A stretch of DNA of 64,000 bases from NCBI RefSeq assembly GCF_000299895.1, contig NZ_AMRG01000002.1, positions 186,001 to 250,000 on the forward strand, read 5' to 3'. The notes below the pieces were generated by a model that worked only from the letters and a program-made list of their open reading frames with translations, did not search any database and was not told where the DNA came from. The DNA comes from Idiomarina xiamenensis 10-D-4. GTDB taxonomy: Bacteria; Pseudomonadota; Gammaproteobacteria; Enterobacterales; Alteromonadaceae. The translations under genes were made by a program, and so were the position numbers. Of the stretch, positions 19,180-27,979 are shown in pieces. Each line of letters begins with the position of its first letter. The stretch's first letter is position 1.

Positions 19180-20568
19180 TTATTTTAAGCTAATTATGCC
19201 AATAAGCTGGAAAAAAATGACAATGATAGCGACCGGCGCTACATACTTAAGACATAGCAACCAGATACTATAAATCCATGGCTGTGTACTCATTTCATCC
19301 TGACTATAACTAGACTTCATCGCCCAACCGGCCAGTAACGCTAACAGTAAACCACCCAGTGGTAATAAAAAGTTGGCGGTTATAAAGTCGATAAGCAGGA
19401 ATAAATTATCGATATCTTTGCCAAAGATGTTCCAATTGAGTTGCGCCCAATCGGCCCCGGCAAATGAGTAAATAGTCAGTTGTCCTAACAACCATAGCAC
19501 CGCCGCCGCAATAATAGTTGCTGGCCAGCGCGATAAGTTTAAACGCTCGCCAACAAATGCGACTGACGACTCAATCATGGCGATAGCCGAGGTAAAAGCA
19601 GCAATCACCAGCATTACAAAAAACACGGTACCAATAATATCACCGCCGGGCATCGCGCCAAACGCTAACGGTAGTGTAACAAAAATCAATCCGGGTCCTT
19701 CGCTGGGCGTTAAACCATAACCAAATACCACGGGGAAAATCGCTAAACCAGCCAGTAACGCCACTAAGGTATCGGCCACCGCTATCCACAGCGAGGTTTG
19801 TACAATTGAGGTTTCCTTGGGCAGATAAGCGCCGTACATGGTCACCACGCCCGAGGCTAATCCTAACGTGAAAAAAGCATGGCCTAAGGCAATCATCACA
19901 CCATTTACACTGAGCTTGTCAAAATCGGGGGTAAACATGAACTCGAAGGCTTGTTGAAAGGCACCATTTACACCAACGTAAATCGCGATACCAACCAACA
20001 ACAAAATCATTAATGGCAACATAAATCGGACTGAACGCTCTAAGCCATGCTTAATGCCGTTCCCCACCACCGCCACAGTAGCAATGATGATCACGCTGTG
20101 CCATAAGCTCAATTGCGCAGCCGAACCTTGCAAGCCTTTTAATAAGGCAGCAATACCTTCGCTGTCTGCGCCACTAAATTCACCGCTGGCGCTTTTAAAC
20201 ACGTAGGCTAGTGCCCAACCCGCAATAACGGTGTAAAACGATAACACCAAAAAGCCGGTCAACATCCCTAACCAGCCAGCGCTTTGCCACCAACTGCGAC
20301 GCCCCGACTCTTGTGCGACCGCTTTTGCAGCATAACCGGGTGAATGTCGACCGCGTCGGCCAATGACGACTTCGGCCATCATCACCGGAATACCAATTAA
20401 TAAAATGCAGCCTAGGTACACTAATACAAAAGCACCACCGCCATTTTCTCCGACGATATAGGGAAACTTCCAGATATTACCTAAGCCCACAGCGGCAGCA
20501 GTTGAAGCTAAAATAAATGACAGCCGACTAGACCAGCGACTGGAGATAGTATTTGTTATTGTTGTCAT
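19180..20568 (-). CDS. Neurotransmitter:sodium symporter (NSS/SNF) family transporter
   Basis: 462 aa with ~11-12 transmembrane helices. The TM1 hallmark AAVGLGNIWKFPYIVGENGGGAFVLVY lies at residues ~26-52 and provides the Na+ and amino-acid site residues. Other family features are GHAFFTLGLASGVVTMYGAYLP and the TM8 region IAAFTSAIAMIESSVAF. Bacterial members (LeuT, TnaT, MhsT) import amino acids with Na+. It is a single gene between two terminators. The exact substrate cannot be read. Confidence 0.92.
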   Translation of the reverse strand: MTTITNTISSRWSSRLSFILASTAAAVGLGNIWKFPYIVGENGGGAFVLVYLGCILLIGIPVMMAEVVIGRRGRHSPGYAAKAVAQESGRRSWWQSAGWLGMLTGFLVLSFYTVIAGWALAYVFKSASGEFSGADSEGIAALLKGLQGSAAQLSLWHSVIIIATVAVVGNGIKHGLERSVRFMLPLMILLLVGIAIYVGVNGAFQQAFEFMFTPDFDKLSVNGVMIALGHAFFTLGLASGVVTMYGAYLPKETSIVQTSLWIAVADTLVALLAGLAIFPVVFGYGLTPSEGPGLIFVTLPLAFGAMPGGDIIGTVFFVMLVIAAFTSAIAMIESSVAFVGERLNLSRWPATIIAAAVLWLLGQLTIYSFAGADWAQLNWNIFGKDIDNLFLLIDFITANFLLPLGGLLLALLAGWAMKSSYSQDEMSTQPWIYSIWLLCLKYVAPVAIIVIFFQLIGIISLK

Positions 20569-20643
20569 AATCTCGCCCGCGTAGGGAGCAGGTTGAAAGC
20601 GGCTATCTCACCACAAAATGGGTGAAGTTGACAAGCAAACAGC

Positions 20644-20669
20644 AAAAAAGCCGCTACTAGCGGCTTTTT
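20644..20669. terminator. Bidirectional terminator after prc
   Basis: AGCCGCT-act-AGCGGCT flanked by A5 on the left and T5 on the right makes a strong hairpin with U tracts on both strands. It closes the minus-strand operon that ends with prc. Confidence 0.92.
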
Positions 20670-20698
20670 CTCAGCGATGAACGTAAACAACTGCCTAA

Positions 20699-22762
20699 TT
20701 ATTGAGCGTTAGCAGCCATTTTATCGGTTTCGATAAAGTCGAAGGCAATGGTCACCGTCTCGTCTAAATAAGGATCCATTTCTAGCACACTCTCGGGTGC
20801 GTTATCGACGTCATCGACGGCTTCTAACCCCTCACGCTGTAGACGCTCGTTAACGCGCTGCAAGCGTTGTTCGCGCTGCGCTTTATCTTCCTGTTCGCGC
20901 TCCGCTAGTACCAAGCTGACCCAAGTTTTACCCTTTTCGTGTTGGTACTTAGCGATGTCCTCTAACACGTAGCCAAACTCTGGACTGCTATCGACCCGCT
21001 TATCGGCGCTTTGTTGCAGTTTCTGAATTTGCTCGACCGATAACGGATCATAAGTCCGGTAGTCAACGCGCGCGATACGATCCCAAGGTAAGGCATTGTC
21101 TTCGCTGCTCTCACCAAACTCTTCCGGATCGATATAGGCCGGCAATTTGACATCCGGTTCAACACCCTTACGTTGGGTGCTACCACCGTTAATGCGGTAA
21201 AACTTAGCAATGGTATACTGAATGCTACCCAACGGCTCTTCGAAGAAGTCGAAGCGGCGGTTCAATCCACGATGCTGCTGCACAGTGCCCTTGCCAAAGG
21301 TGTTTTCGCCGACGATCAAGGCTCGCCCATAGTCTTGCATGGCGGCAGCAAAAATTTCCGATGCCGACGCGCTGTAGCGATTCACCATGACCACTAATGG
21401 CCCAGCGTAAGCGATGCGCTCGTCTTCGTCGCGGCTAACCTCAACGCGGCCATTACCGTCGCTGACCTGCACCACCGGACCTTCATCAATAAATAAACCG
21501 GTCAAGCCAATGGCTTCATTTAAGGCGCCACCACCGTTACCGCGCAAGTCGATGATGATGCCCTCGATGGCTTTTTCGTTATCGGCAAAGTCCGCAATCA
21601 GCTTTGCTACATCAGCGGTTAGACCGTTATAAAAGCCGGGAATTTCGATCACACCCATGCTTCTGCCTTGATAAGGACCGCTTTCAGGTACCTTCACTTC
21701 GGCTTTAGCGGCGCGGTCTTCCAGCTTCACTTTGTCACGCACGATGCTAACCACTTGCGGTTTGCCGCCAGCGCCTTGGCTCGCTTTCAGTACTTGTAGG
21801 CGCACCGTTGAGCCTTTTGGCCCTTTGATCAAATCGACAACATCGTCTAAACGCCAACCAATGACGTCAACAAATTCAGGATCTTCATCGGCGCCTTGAG
21901 CAACTCCGACAATTTTATCTTCTGGCGCTAATTCACCGGTTTTATCCGCCGGACCACCGGGTACTAAGCTACGGATAACGGTGTAATCATACTCGGCCTG
22001 CAATACCGCACCGATGCCCTCTAATTCGAGGTTCATATTTTGCTCAAATCGTTCTGAATTGCGTGGCGATAAATAGCTGGTATGCGCTTCAACACTGCGG
22101 GCAAAAGCGTTCATGACGGTTTGAAAAACGTCTTCGCTTTGCGATTGTGTCAACCGATTGAGCGCGCTGTTATAACGCTTGCCCAAGGTTTCTTTGATAT
22201 CCGGCCATTCTTTTCCGGCCAGCTTTAAATTTAACGCGTCATACTTAACCCGTTTCTGCCAAAGCTGATTCAACTCTTGCTCAGAAGCTGCCCATTCGGC
22301 GTCTTCGCGATCATAGTAATATTTATCATCGGCTTGGCTGAAATCAAAAGGCTCGTCGTCGAGTAACGATAACGCATAGCTATAACGTTCAAAGCGGCGT
22401 TGTAGGCCTTTTTGATACAATTGATAAGCCACTTCCAGTTCACCGCTACTGATCATATCGTCAAACAGATAACGATATTCTTCCGCGGCATCAATATCGC
22501 TTTGCAACAAGAACATCTTGTTGTAGTCGAGCATCTTTAAATAGCGATCGTGAATCGCCGAAGACAACTCGTTATTCAACTCCATGTGCTTGAAGTGATA
22601 GCGCGTGAAATAAGCACTCACCCGTTTGCTCGCCACTTCATGCTGTGGCTCTTGAGCGAGAGATGGTAACTCATCAATCTGATGTGTTGGTGGAATTGCC
22701 AACGCTAGCGGCGATAACAACAACGCGGTTAACGCGACCGAACCCCAAACCTGCTTTTTCAT
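20699..22762 (-). CDS. prc: Tail-specific (C-terminal processing) protease Prc
   Basis: 687 aa periplasmic serine protease with a signal peptide (MKKQVWGSVALTALLLSPLALA). The PDZ domain is about residues 240-330. The catalytic Ser is in NRYSASASEIF (about Ser466) and the Lys in FGKGTVQQ (about Lys491), the Ser/Lys dyad of Tsp. It trims proteins with hydrophobic C-termini and peptidoglycan hydrolase partners. I chose the ATG at 22762 over the GTG two codons upstream because AGGAG lies 7 nt before the ATG and only 1-2 nt from the GTG. Last gene of the proQ operon, as in E. coli. Confidence 0.96.
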   Translation of the reverse strand: MKKQVWGSVALTALLLSPLALAIPPTHQIDELPSLAQEPQHEVASKRVSAYFTRYHFKHMELNNELSSAIHDRYLKMLDYNKMFLLQSDIDAAEEYRYLFDDMISSGELEVAYQLYQKGLQRRFERYSYALSLLDDEPFDFSQADDKYYYDREDAEWAASEQELNQLWQKRVKYDALNLKLAGKEWPDIKETLGKRYNSALNRLTQSQSEDVFQTVMNAFARSVEAHTSYLSPRNSERFEQNMNLELEGIGAVLQAEYDYTVIRSLVPGGPADKTGELAPEDKIVGVAQGADEDPEFVDVIGWRLDDVVDLIKGPKGSTVRLQVLKASQGAGGKPQVVSIVRDKVKLEDRAAKAEVKVPESGPYQGRSMGVIEIPGFYNGLTADVAKLIADFADNEKAIEGIIIDLRGNGGGALNEAIGLTGLFIDEGPVVQVSDGNGRVEVSRDEDERIAYAGPLVVMVNRYSASASEIFAAAMQDYGRALIVGENTFGKGTVQQHRGLNRRFDFFEEPLGSIQYTIAKFYRINGGSTQRKGVEPDVKLPAYIDPEEFGESSEDNALPWDRIARVDYRTYDPLSVEQIQKLQQSADKRVDSSPEFGYVLEDIAKYQHEKGKTWVSLVLAEREQEDKAQREQRLQRVNERLQREGLEAVDDVDNAPESVLEMDPYLDETVTIAFDFIETDKMAANAQ

Positions 22763-22787
22763 GCGCACTCTCCTGCGAACTACTTAC

Positions 22788-23495
22788 TCAACTAACAAAC
22801 ACATTGCTAGCTTTTACCTTCATGGTCAAGCCATTACTCAGTTGCACCTGCACATCGTCTTTATCGATTTCGGTGACAGTGCCCGGCATCGGCGCTTTAC
22901 CTGCCTTTACCTGCACTTGTTGACCGACTTGCAACTGGGTAAGTTCCGCTTGCTGCAAATTACTCGGTGCTGAGCGCGCGTCGCGACTGGCTTGCTTAAG
23001 CGCTTTGCTAGAAGCGGTAGGTGCTGCGGCACGTGAGGTTTTACCGGCAGGCTTTTTGGCTCGAGCTTTGCGCGCGTTATCGCCACTACCCGACTCACGT
23101 GGTTGAGCTTTACGCGGTTGTTGTTGCTTTTGCTGTTTGCGCTTTTCAGCCGCTCGCGCTGCGGCGCGTTCTTTTGATTCGGCTAAGCTTTGTTCGGCAT
23201 GGTCTTGATGTTCTTGCTCGATGGCGGCGACGGCTTGACCGTCAAGATCGACACGTTGACTCCCCACCTTGACGGCACGCAGATAGCGCCAGCTATTAGT
23301 ATAATGACGCAACGCTGTGCGCAAACGCGTTTTACTGACACGTTCATCATCGGCCAGGCGCGCAGCGATATCTTCAAAGATACCGATTTTTAAGGGTTTT
23401 GCTTCACCCTCAACGTTAAAGCATGCGGGGAACTTCTCTGCCAGATAAGCAATGATTTCCTTACTCTGGGTTAGCTTGTTTACTTCATTGGTCAT
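22788..23495 (-). CDS. proQ: RNA chaperone ProQ
   Basis: 235 aa. The N-terminal FinO/ProQ domain (residues ~10-120) contains [28 protein letters not shown] and [20 protein letters not shown] long Lys/Arg/Ala/Gln-rich linker follows, and a C-terminal KOW/Tudor-like domain ([18 protein letters not shown]...). ProQ binds structured sRNAs and mRNA 3' ends. Start at 23495; it overlaps the unknown upstream gene by 11 nt. prc follows after 25 nt. The adjacency proQ-prc is conserved with enterics. Confidence 0.96.
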   Translation of the reverse strand: MTNEVNKLTQSKEIIAYLAEKFPACFNVEGEAKPLKIGIFEDIAARLADDERVSKTRLRTALRHYTNSWRYLRAVKVGSQRVDLDGQAVAAIEQEHQDHAEQSLAESKERAAARAAEKRKQQKQQQPRKAQPRESGSGDNARKARAKKPAGKTSRAAAPTASSKALKQASRDARSAPSNLQQAELTQLQVGQQVQVKAGKAPMPGTVTEIDKDDVQVQLSNGLTMKVKASNVFVS

Positions 23496-23778
23496 CCGTA
23501 TCGTCTTCCTGTTCGCGGACTGCAAGTAATGAACTCGAAATATACTCCTGCATATCACTGTAGTCTAAATCGAGTAATGCGGGTTGTTCTATCCAGTCAT
23601 ACAGCGTTCGCCGTACCACCTCTTCCAGTTGTTCCTGAGTATCATCTTCTTGGCTGTATTCAGCAATCAGGTGCAACATGTAATTAATTCGATCAGCAGC
23701 TTCTTCTTCGTCACCCTCAAAAAACCAAGTGTCGCTACTACTGACTAAAAATGCGTGGCTATCAAATTCGCTTAGCAC
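23485..23778 (-). CDS. Conserved-looking acidic protein of unknown function in the proQ operon
   Basis: About 97 aa from the GTG at 23778, which has GGAG 9 nt upstream; a TTG at 23793 would give 102 aa. The protein is strongly acidic ([32 protein letters not shown]) and predicted helical, with no signal peptide, TM segment or cysteine. The frame is sandwiched between msrC and proQ with overlaps on both sides, which argues for a real, translationally coupled gene. I do not recognise the family. It may be a partner of the very basic ProQ encoded next, but that is speculation. Confidence 0.7.
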   Translation of the reverse strand: MLSEFDSHAFLVSSSDTWFFEGDEEEAADRINYMLHLIAEYSQEDDTQEQLEEVVRRTLYDWIEQPALLDLDYSDMQEYISSSLLAVREQEDDTDDQ

Positions 23779-23783
23779 TTGGT

Positions 23784-24248
23784 TTAACTCCAATCCAAGC
23801 TCTGCAAATAATCGCCAATCGCTTGCAAGCCCTGTTGATCGGCTTTGTCAAAACGATTTACCGAGGGGCTATCAATATCCAATACCGCGACGGTGTTGCC
23901 ATCAACCACTATTGGGATAACGACTTCTGAGTTTGACGCTGAATCACAAGCAATATGGCCACTAAATTGATGCACATCGGCGACTAACTGCGCTTCTTGC
24001 GTGCGCGCCGCCGCGCCGCAAACACCTTGGCTAAACGGAATTCTGACACAGGCGACTTTGCCTTGGAACGGCCCCAGCACGAGCATCTGCGGTGCCCGGG
24101 TTAAATAAAAACCGGCCCAATTAATATCGTCCAATTGGTCATAAATTAAAGCGGAAATGTTGGCTAAATTAGCAATTAAGTCGGGTTCGTCGGCGCATAA
24201 TGCTTTAATTTGGTTCAGCATATCGCGATACAGGGTATCAGTGCTCAT
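23784..24248 (-). CDS. msrC: Free methionine-(R)-sulfoxide reductase (GAF domain)
   Basis: 154 aa single GAF domain. It reduces free methionine-R-sulfoxide in the cytosol. The three redox cysteines are visible at about Cys67 (ACVRIPF), Cys77 (GVCGAAA) and Cys101 (HIACDSAS), followed by SEVVIPI and VLDIDSP, all family landmarks. I chose the ATG at 24248 because the protein then starts MSTDTLYRDM and has the normal length. It overlaps the preceding yeaC by 11 nt. In E. coli msrC (yebR) is also close to proQ-prc. Confidence 0.95.
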   Translation of the reverse strand: MSTDTLYRDMLNQIKALCADEPDLIANLANISALIYDQLDDINWAGFYLTRAPQMLVLGPFQGKVACVRIPFSQGVCGAAARTQEAQLVADVHQFSGHIACDSASNSEVVIPIVVDGNTVAVLDIDSPSVNRFDKADQQGLQAIGDYLQSLDWS

Positions 24249-24555
24249 GCGGCTTCTCTTGCTGCGGATCATCATTTAACGAAAAACGGGCAATTTCCTG
24301 CGGTACTTGGCTCTGCTTAAATTGCTGCCGTAACTGACTTTTACTTTTGCTAACGAGCTTACCGTCGGCACCAACACTCATATGTTGGTCGCTGGGAATA
24401 TGGCGTGCCTGATAGGCCATCACTAATTGCAAAGAGTGAGCTTTTTGTTGTTCTGTTAAAGCAACGCCATCGGGCCACTTACCGGTTTCAACTGCAGCGA
24501 CTAAACGCTGATAAACCACCGGGGTCATATGCCGAATCATATCGTCAAACTGCAT
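24238..24555 (-). CDS. yeaC: YeaC family protein (DUF1315)
   Basis: 105 aa beginning MQFDDMIRHMTPVVYQRL, then VETGKWPDGVALTEQQK and LVMAYQARHIPSDQHM. These match the short DUF1315/YeaC family of unknown function, which in Shewanella and Vibrio has the same size. I chose the start at 24555 because it overlaps the stop of the upstream zinc-ribbon gene (TAATG). The C-terminal 25 residues are polar and poorly conserved. It is part of a tightly coupled six-gene unit. Confidence 0.85.
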   Translation of the reverse strand: MQFDDMIRHMTPVVYQRLVAAVETGKWPDGVALTEQQKAHSLQLVMAYQARHIPSDQHMSVGADGKLVSKSKSQLRQQFKQSQVPQEIARFSLNDDPQQEKPHEH

Positions 24556-24884
24556 TAACGCTTGCTCCGTTTTATCATTGCCAATCGCGCTCGCGCGATG
24601 ATAAACCAAACCAAGCCAATAACAATTCCAGCAATGGCAATGTTCGACTGCCAACTACCGGGCAGTGGTTGCTGCAAGAAGAAAAAACTAAATGCGGCAA
24701 TGGCAATTAATAACGCCAACATCGTTTGCGACGTTAATTTATCGCGCCGTTGATGAAGCAAGCGCGACTGCTCGCGTTGCAAGTCTTCTTCTGACTGTCC
24801 AGCCAAAACAAAATCGCAATGCGGACATTGATTCATTTGTGATGAAATTCGTTTATTGCACGAAGGGCATTTAATCAGAGCCAT
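24555..24884 (-). CDS. Zinc-ribbon membrane protein
   Basis: 109 aa. An N-terminal zinc ribbon CPSCNKRISSQMNQCPHC (two CxxC pairs, residues ~6-23) is followed by a polar linker and two hydrophobic helices (~52-70 and ~80-96) with a basic C-terminal tail. This architecture suggests a small inner-membrane protein with a cytosolic metal-binding head. First gene of the yeaC-msrC-unknown-proQ-prc unit. The function is unknown; I recognise only the domain type. Confidence 0.8.
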   Translation of the reverse strand: MALIKCPSCNKRISSQMNQCPHCDFVLAGQSEEDLQREQSRLLHQRRDKLTSQTMLALLIAIAAFSFFFLQQPLPGSWQSNIAIAGIVIGLVWFIIARARLAMIKRSKR

Positions 24885-24952
24885 AGCGCCTACTCTTCAC
24901 AACATCAGACCAAGCAATATAAGGGTTTTACAGGCTATTTCAAGGCTAGCAT

Positions 24953-24985
24953 AAAAAACCCGTCGAGAATCTTGCTCTCGACGGG
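24953..24985 (-). terminator. Terminator after the alanine/glycine symporter gene
   Basis: On the minus strand CCCGTCGAGA-(7 nt)-TCTCGACGGG forms a 10-bp stem followed by TTTTTTAT. It lies 20 nt beyond the symporter stop at 25006. Confidence 0.92.
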
Positions 24986-25005
24986 CTATTTTTCCAGATT
25001 TTTTG

Positions 25006-26709
25006 TTAACTATCCTTGCCGTCTTTAGCGGCTGAGCCATCTTTACCATGCTCGCGGTTAAAGTCTGTCCAATATTCTTTAACGGTGTCTTTCATCTCAC
25101 GCCGGAGCAATAAGATGCCGAATAAGTTGGGCAATGTCATTAACACGATGGCTACCGCCGATAAGGTCCAGATCAACGTAGTATCCGAGAACGACGCCCA
25201 GAAGAAACCGGCGACGTAGATGACACGATAAGGCATTACACCTTTTTGTCCGACCAAATAAACGATGGCTCGGTCACCATAATAAGACCAGGCAATTGCT
25301 GTCGAGAAAGCGAATAAGAGTAAGCCAATCGGTACAATGTATTCGCCCGCTGCACCAAAATAACCTTTACTGAAGGCGATTGAGGTTAACGCCGCCGAGT
25401 GCACCAGCGATTTACCACGGATGACAATATCCTCTTTTTTGATATTACCATCCTCGACCCGTAACACACCGCTATAAGGGTCTTCACCGGCAACGATAAA
25501 CTGCACGTCTTCGGCAATGGAACGAGCATGCAAAATGGTATAACCATTGGTCACTGCACGACCATTCTCGACCCGAATCTCGCCGTTAAATAATTGCACA
25601 CCGTTGTCAGGCTTATCATTTAAGAACTGGTACAAGACGTTACGATCAGCGTCGTTATTATCGTTGTAGTTGCCAGCAATGACGGTTAAATCGGTACGCG
25701 CGAAGTTATTTTCATGCTTTTCGGTCCAAACCCCAGACGATAAAATCACCAAGCCGGTTAAGGTACAAATGATGATGGTATCGATAAAAGGCTCAAGGAT
25801 TGACACCATCCCCTCTGATACCGGCTCGTCGGCACGTGCTGAGGCATGTGCAATCGGTGCCGAACCCTGACCGGCCTCGTTCGAGAACAAACCGCGGTTA
25901 ACACCACGGTTAAAAGCATAGGCAAAGCTCGCACCCAAGAAGCCACCCGCTGCTGCCGAGCCAGTAAATGCGTCGCTGAAAATCGACGTTAAAGACGGCC
26001 AGATATTCTCGCTATTAAATAGAATCACACTTAGTGCGCCGATCACATATAACACGCCCATGATCGGTACGATTTTTGATGTGACCGCGGCGATGCGCTT
26101 AATACCACCGATGATGACTAAGCCCAATAACACCGCTAACACACCACCGGTAGCCATGGGATCAAAACCAAAGGTTTGTTCCATACTCTGCGCGATGTTG
26201 TTGATTTGCGGCATGTTACCGGTACCGAACGAGCTAATGACGGTGGCAATAGCAAAGATCACCGCAAGCCATTTCATGTTTAAACGTCGGTCCATGTAGT
26301 ACATCGGACCACCGGCCATGGTGCCATCTTCGGTTTTGACACGATATTTATGTGATAGTGTTACCTCGACGAACTTGGTCGTCATGCCCATGAACGCCGT
26401 CATCCACATCCAGAATAACGCCGCTGGACCACCCAAAAACACCGCTAATGCGACACCACCGATGTTACCGGTACCGACGGTGCCGGATAAGGCCGTTGAT
26501 AACGCTTGAAAGTGACTGGTATCGCCAGGGGTTCCCTTTTTATCAAACTTACCAAAGACGACTTTCCAAGCATGACTAAAATAGCGTACTTGTGGAAAAC
26601 CGAGGTAAAGCGTGAAAAATAAGCCAACGCCTAACAGAATAAATGGGAAATAGGCTGCTGAGCCTAGAAAACTGTCTATTTTCAGCAGCAAATTGTTGAG
26701 AAGTTCCAA
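25006..26709 (-). CDS. Alanine/glycine:cation symporter (AGCS family) with a large insertion
   Basis: 567 aa with ~11 TM helices, longer than the usual ~450-480. Family motifs are [30 protein letters not shown] (residues ~73-102), FGTGNMPQ (~161-168) and [19 protein letters not shown] (~271-289). Import of alanine, glycine or D-amino acids with Na+ is the family role. The start is TTG at 26709, with GGGGG just upstream and no ATG in a suitable position. Odd feature: residues ~330-445 form a hydrophilic insertion between TM helices that is not part of the basic fold. Confidence 0.9.
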   Translation of the reverse strand: MELLNNLLLKIDSFLGSAAYFPFILLGVGLFFTLYLGFPQVRYFSHAWKVVFGKFDKKGTPGDTSHFQALSTALSGTVGTGNIGGVALAVFLGGPAALFWMWMTAFMGMTTKFVEVTLSHKYRVKTEDGTMAGGPMYYMDRRLNMKWLAVIFAIATVISSFGTGNMPQINNIAQSMEQTFGFDPMATGGVLAVLLGLVIIGGIKRIAAVTSKIVPIMGVLYVIGALSVILFNSENIWPSLTSIFSDAFTGSAAAGGFLGASFAYAFNRGVNRGLFSNEAGQGSAPIAHASARADEPVSEGMVSILEPFIDTIIICTLTGLVILSSGVWTEKHENNFARTDLTVIAGNYNDNNDADRNVLYQFLNDKPDNGVQLFNGEIRVENGRAVTNGYTILHARSIAEDVQFIVAGEDPYSGVLRVEDGNIKKEDIVIRGKSLVHSAALTSIAFSKGYFGAAGEYIVPIGLLLFAFSTAIAWSYYGDRAIVYLVGQKGVMPYRVIYVAGFFWASFSDTTLIWTLSAVAIVLMTLPNLFGILLLRREMKDTVKEYWTDFNREHGKDGSAAKDGKDS

Positions 26710-26765
26710 GGTTGCCCCCTGTGTTGTTGTTATTGTTGCAGCAGTTAATAATTAATTGTGATGCT

Positions 26766-27893
26766 TTAGCGTAGTTTATCTGCAACCGCATAGATAGCGG
26801 TTAAGCAATCTTCGCCTAAACGTTTACAACGTGCGACCGACCAACCGAAATCTGCATCAGGCAGGTTAGCATTATCTTTAAATGGCATTTCTAGCGTATA
26901 CGACAAGCACTTAAAGCGCTCACCGATCGCCGCACAAGCGACCGTCATGTTGGCTTGACCCGGTTCATCACGGTCATAGCCATATTCGCTTTGAAACTCA
27001 GGAGTAATCGATTGCAACGCGTTGCGGAAAGTATCTTCTAGTTGCTGATGACGCTCGTCATAGCTAGGAATACCTTCACAACCGGCAACAAAGTTATAAG
27101 GCAAGCCCTCATCGCCATGCACGTCTAAGAACATATCAACGCCGGTTTGTTGCATTTTATTCAGCACCAAAAATACCTCTGGGCTTTTTTCCATGCTCGG
27201 CTGCGCCCATTCACGGTTCAAGTTTGTACCGACCGCGTTGGTACGCAAGTGTCCGCGGACACTGCCGTCAGGGTTCATATTAGGTACCACATAAAAGACG
27301 TTTTGCTGGAGTAATTTACGCGCAACACCGTCTTCGTCATCAAGCAAGCGCTGCAGCAGCCCTTCAACCAACCACTCAGCCATACTTTCGCCAGGGTGTT
27401 GACGTGCGGTTACCCAAATCTTGCGCTTGCTATCATCTTCCTCGCCGATCACTAGCAGGTTCATGTCGCGACCATCGAGCGTCTGACCGAGTAACTCGTG
27501 ACGGCAATCCATCGACTGCTGGGCCCAATGCACCAAGTCCATGTGACGTTCATAAGAATAAGGAATGAAATAAGCGTAGAAAACACATTCTTGTTCTGGA
27601 ATATGGCGGATAACCAATTGCTTGCCGTTATATTCGGTAGGTACCCGGAACCAGGTTTCGCGGTCATAAGACGCCAGCGCGGCATACTCTTGCCAACCAG
27701 TCGGATAAGCGGCGTCGCCGGCATTCTCGATGGTCATAACGTGTTCAACGCCCGCCTCACCGTACAAACGAAAGTGAAACCACTGATAAAAGTCAGACTG
27801 ATGGTCTTTACGAATGGCTAAACGGATATTATCCGCCTCTTGCGCCTCAATCACATCAATATTGCCACTATCAAACTGAGCACTGATAAACAT
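26766..27893 (-). CDS. M14 family metallocarboxypeptidase, cytosolic carboxypeptidase-like
   Basis: 375 aa, no signal peptide. The N-terminal ~120-residue beta domain is typical of the cytosolic carboxypeptidase subfamily. The zinc site is H166xxE169 in TARQHPGESMAEW, with H259 in FLDVHGDEG. The substrate Arg lies in NPDGSVRGHLRTN and NLNREW. The catalytic Glu is about 335 in YTLEMPFKD. It hydrolyses C-terminal residues, and bacterial members may act on peptides or polyglutamyl tails. It is a single gene upstream of the symporter. The exact substrate is unknown. Confidence 0.9.
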   Translation of the reverse strand: MFISAQFDSGNIDVIEAQEADNIRLAIRKDHQSDFYQWFHFRLYGEAGVEHVMTIENAGDAAYPTGWQEYAALASYDRETWFRVPTEYNGKQLVIRHIPEQECVFYAYFIPYSYERHMDLVHWAQQSMDCRHELLGQTLDGRDMNLLVIGEEDDSKRKIWVTARQHPGESMAEWLVEGLLQRLLDDEDGVARKLLQQNVFYVVPNMNPDGSVRGHLRTNAVGTNLNREWAQPSMEKSPEVFLVLNKMQQTGVDMFLDVHGDEGLPYNFVAGCEGIPSYDERHQQLEDTFRNALQSITPEFQSEYGYDRDEPGQANMTVACAAIGERFKCLSYTLEMPFKDNANLPDADFGWSVARCKRLGEDCLTAIYAVADKLR

Positions 27894-27940
27894 GAGAATA
27901 TCCTTGTTGTGTTCTGTATTTTAATGTTGCATCGGTCAAC

Positions 27941-27966
27941 AAAAAGGGCGCCCCGAAAGGCGCCCT
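27941..27966 (-). terminator. Terminator after the GAPDH gene
   Basis: On the minus strand AGGGCGCC-(6 nt)-GGCGCCCT followed by TTTTG is a classic GC-rich terminator, 14 nt past the GAPDH stop and before the M14 gene. Confidence 0.93.
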
Positions 27967-27979
27967 ACTGTATAAGTAT

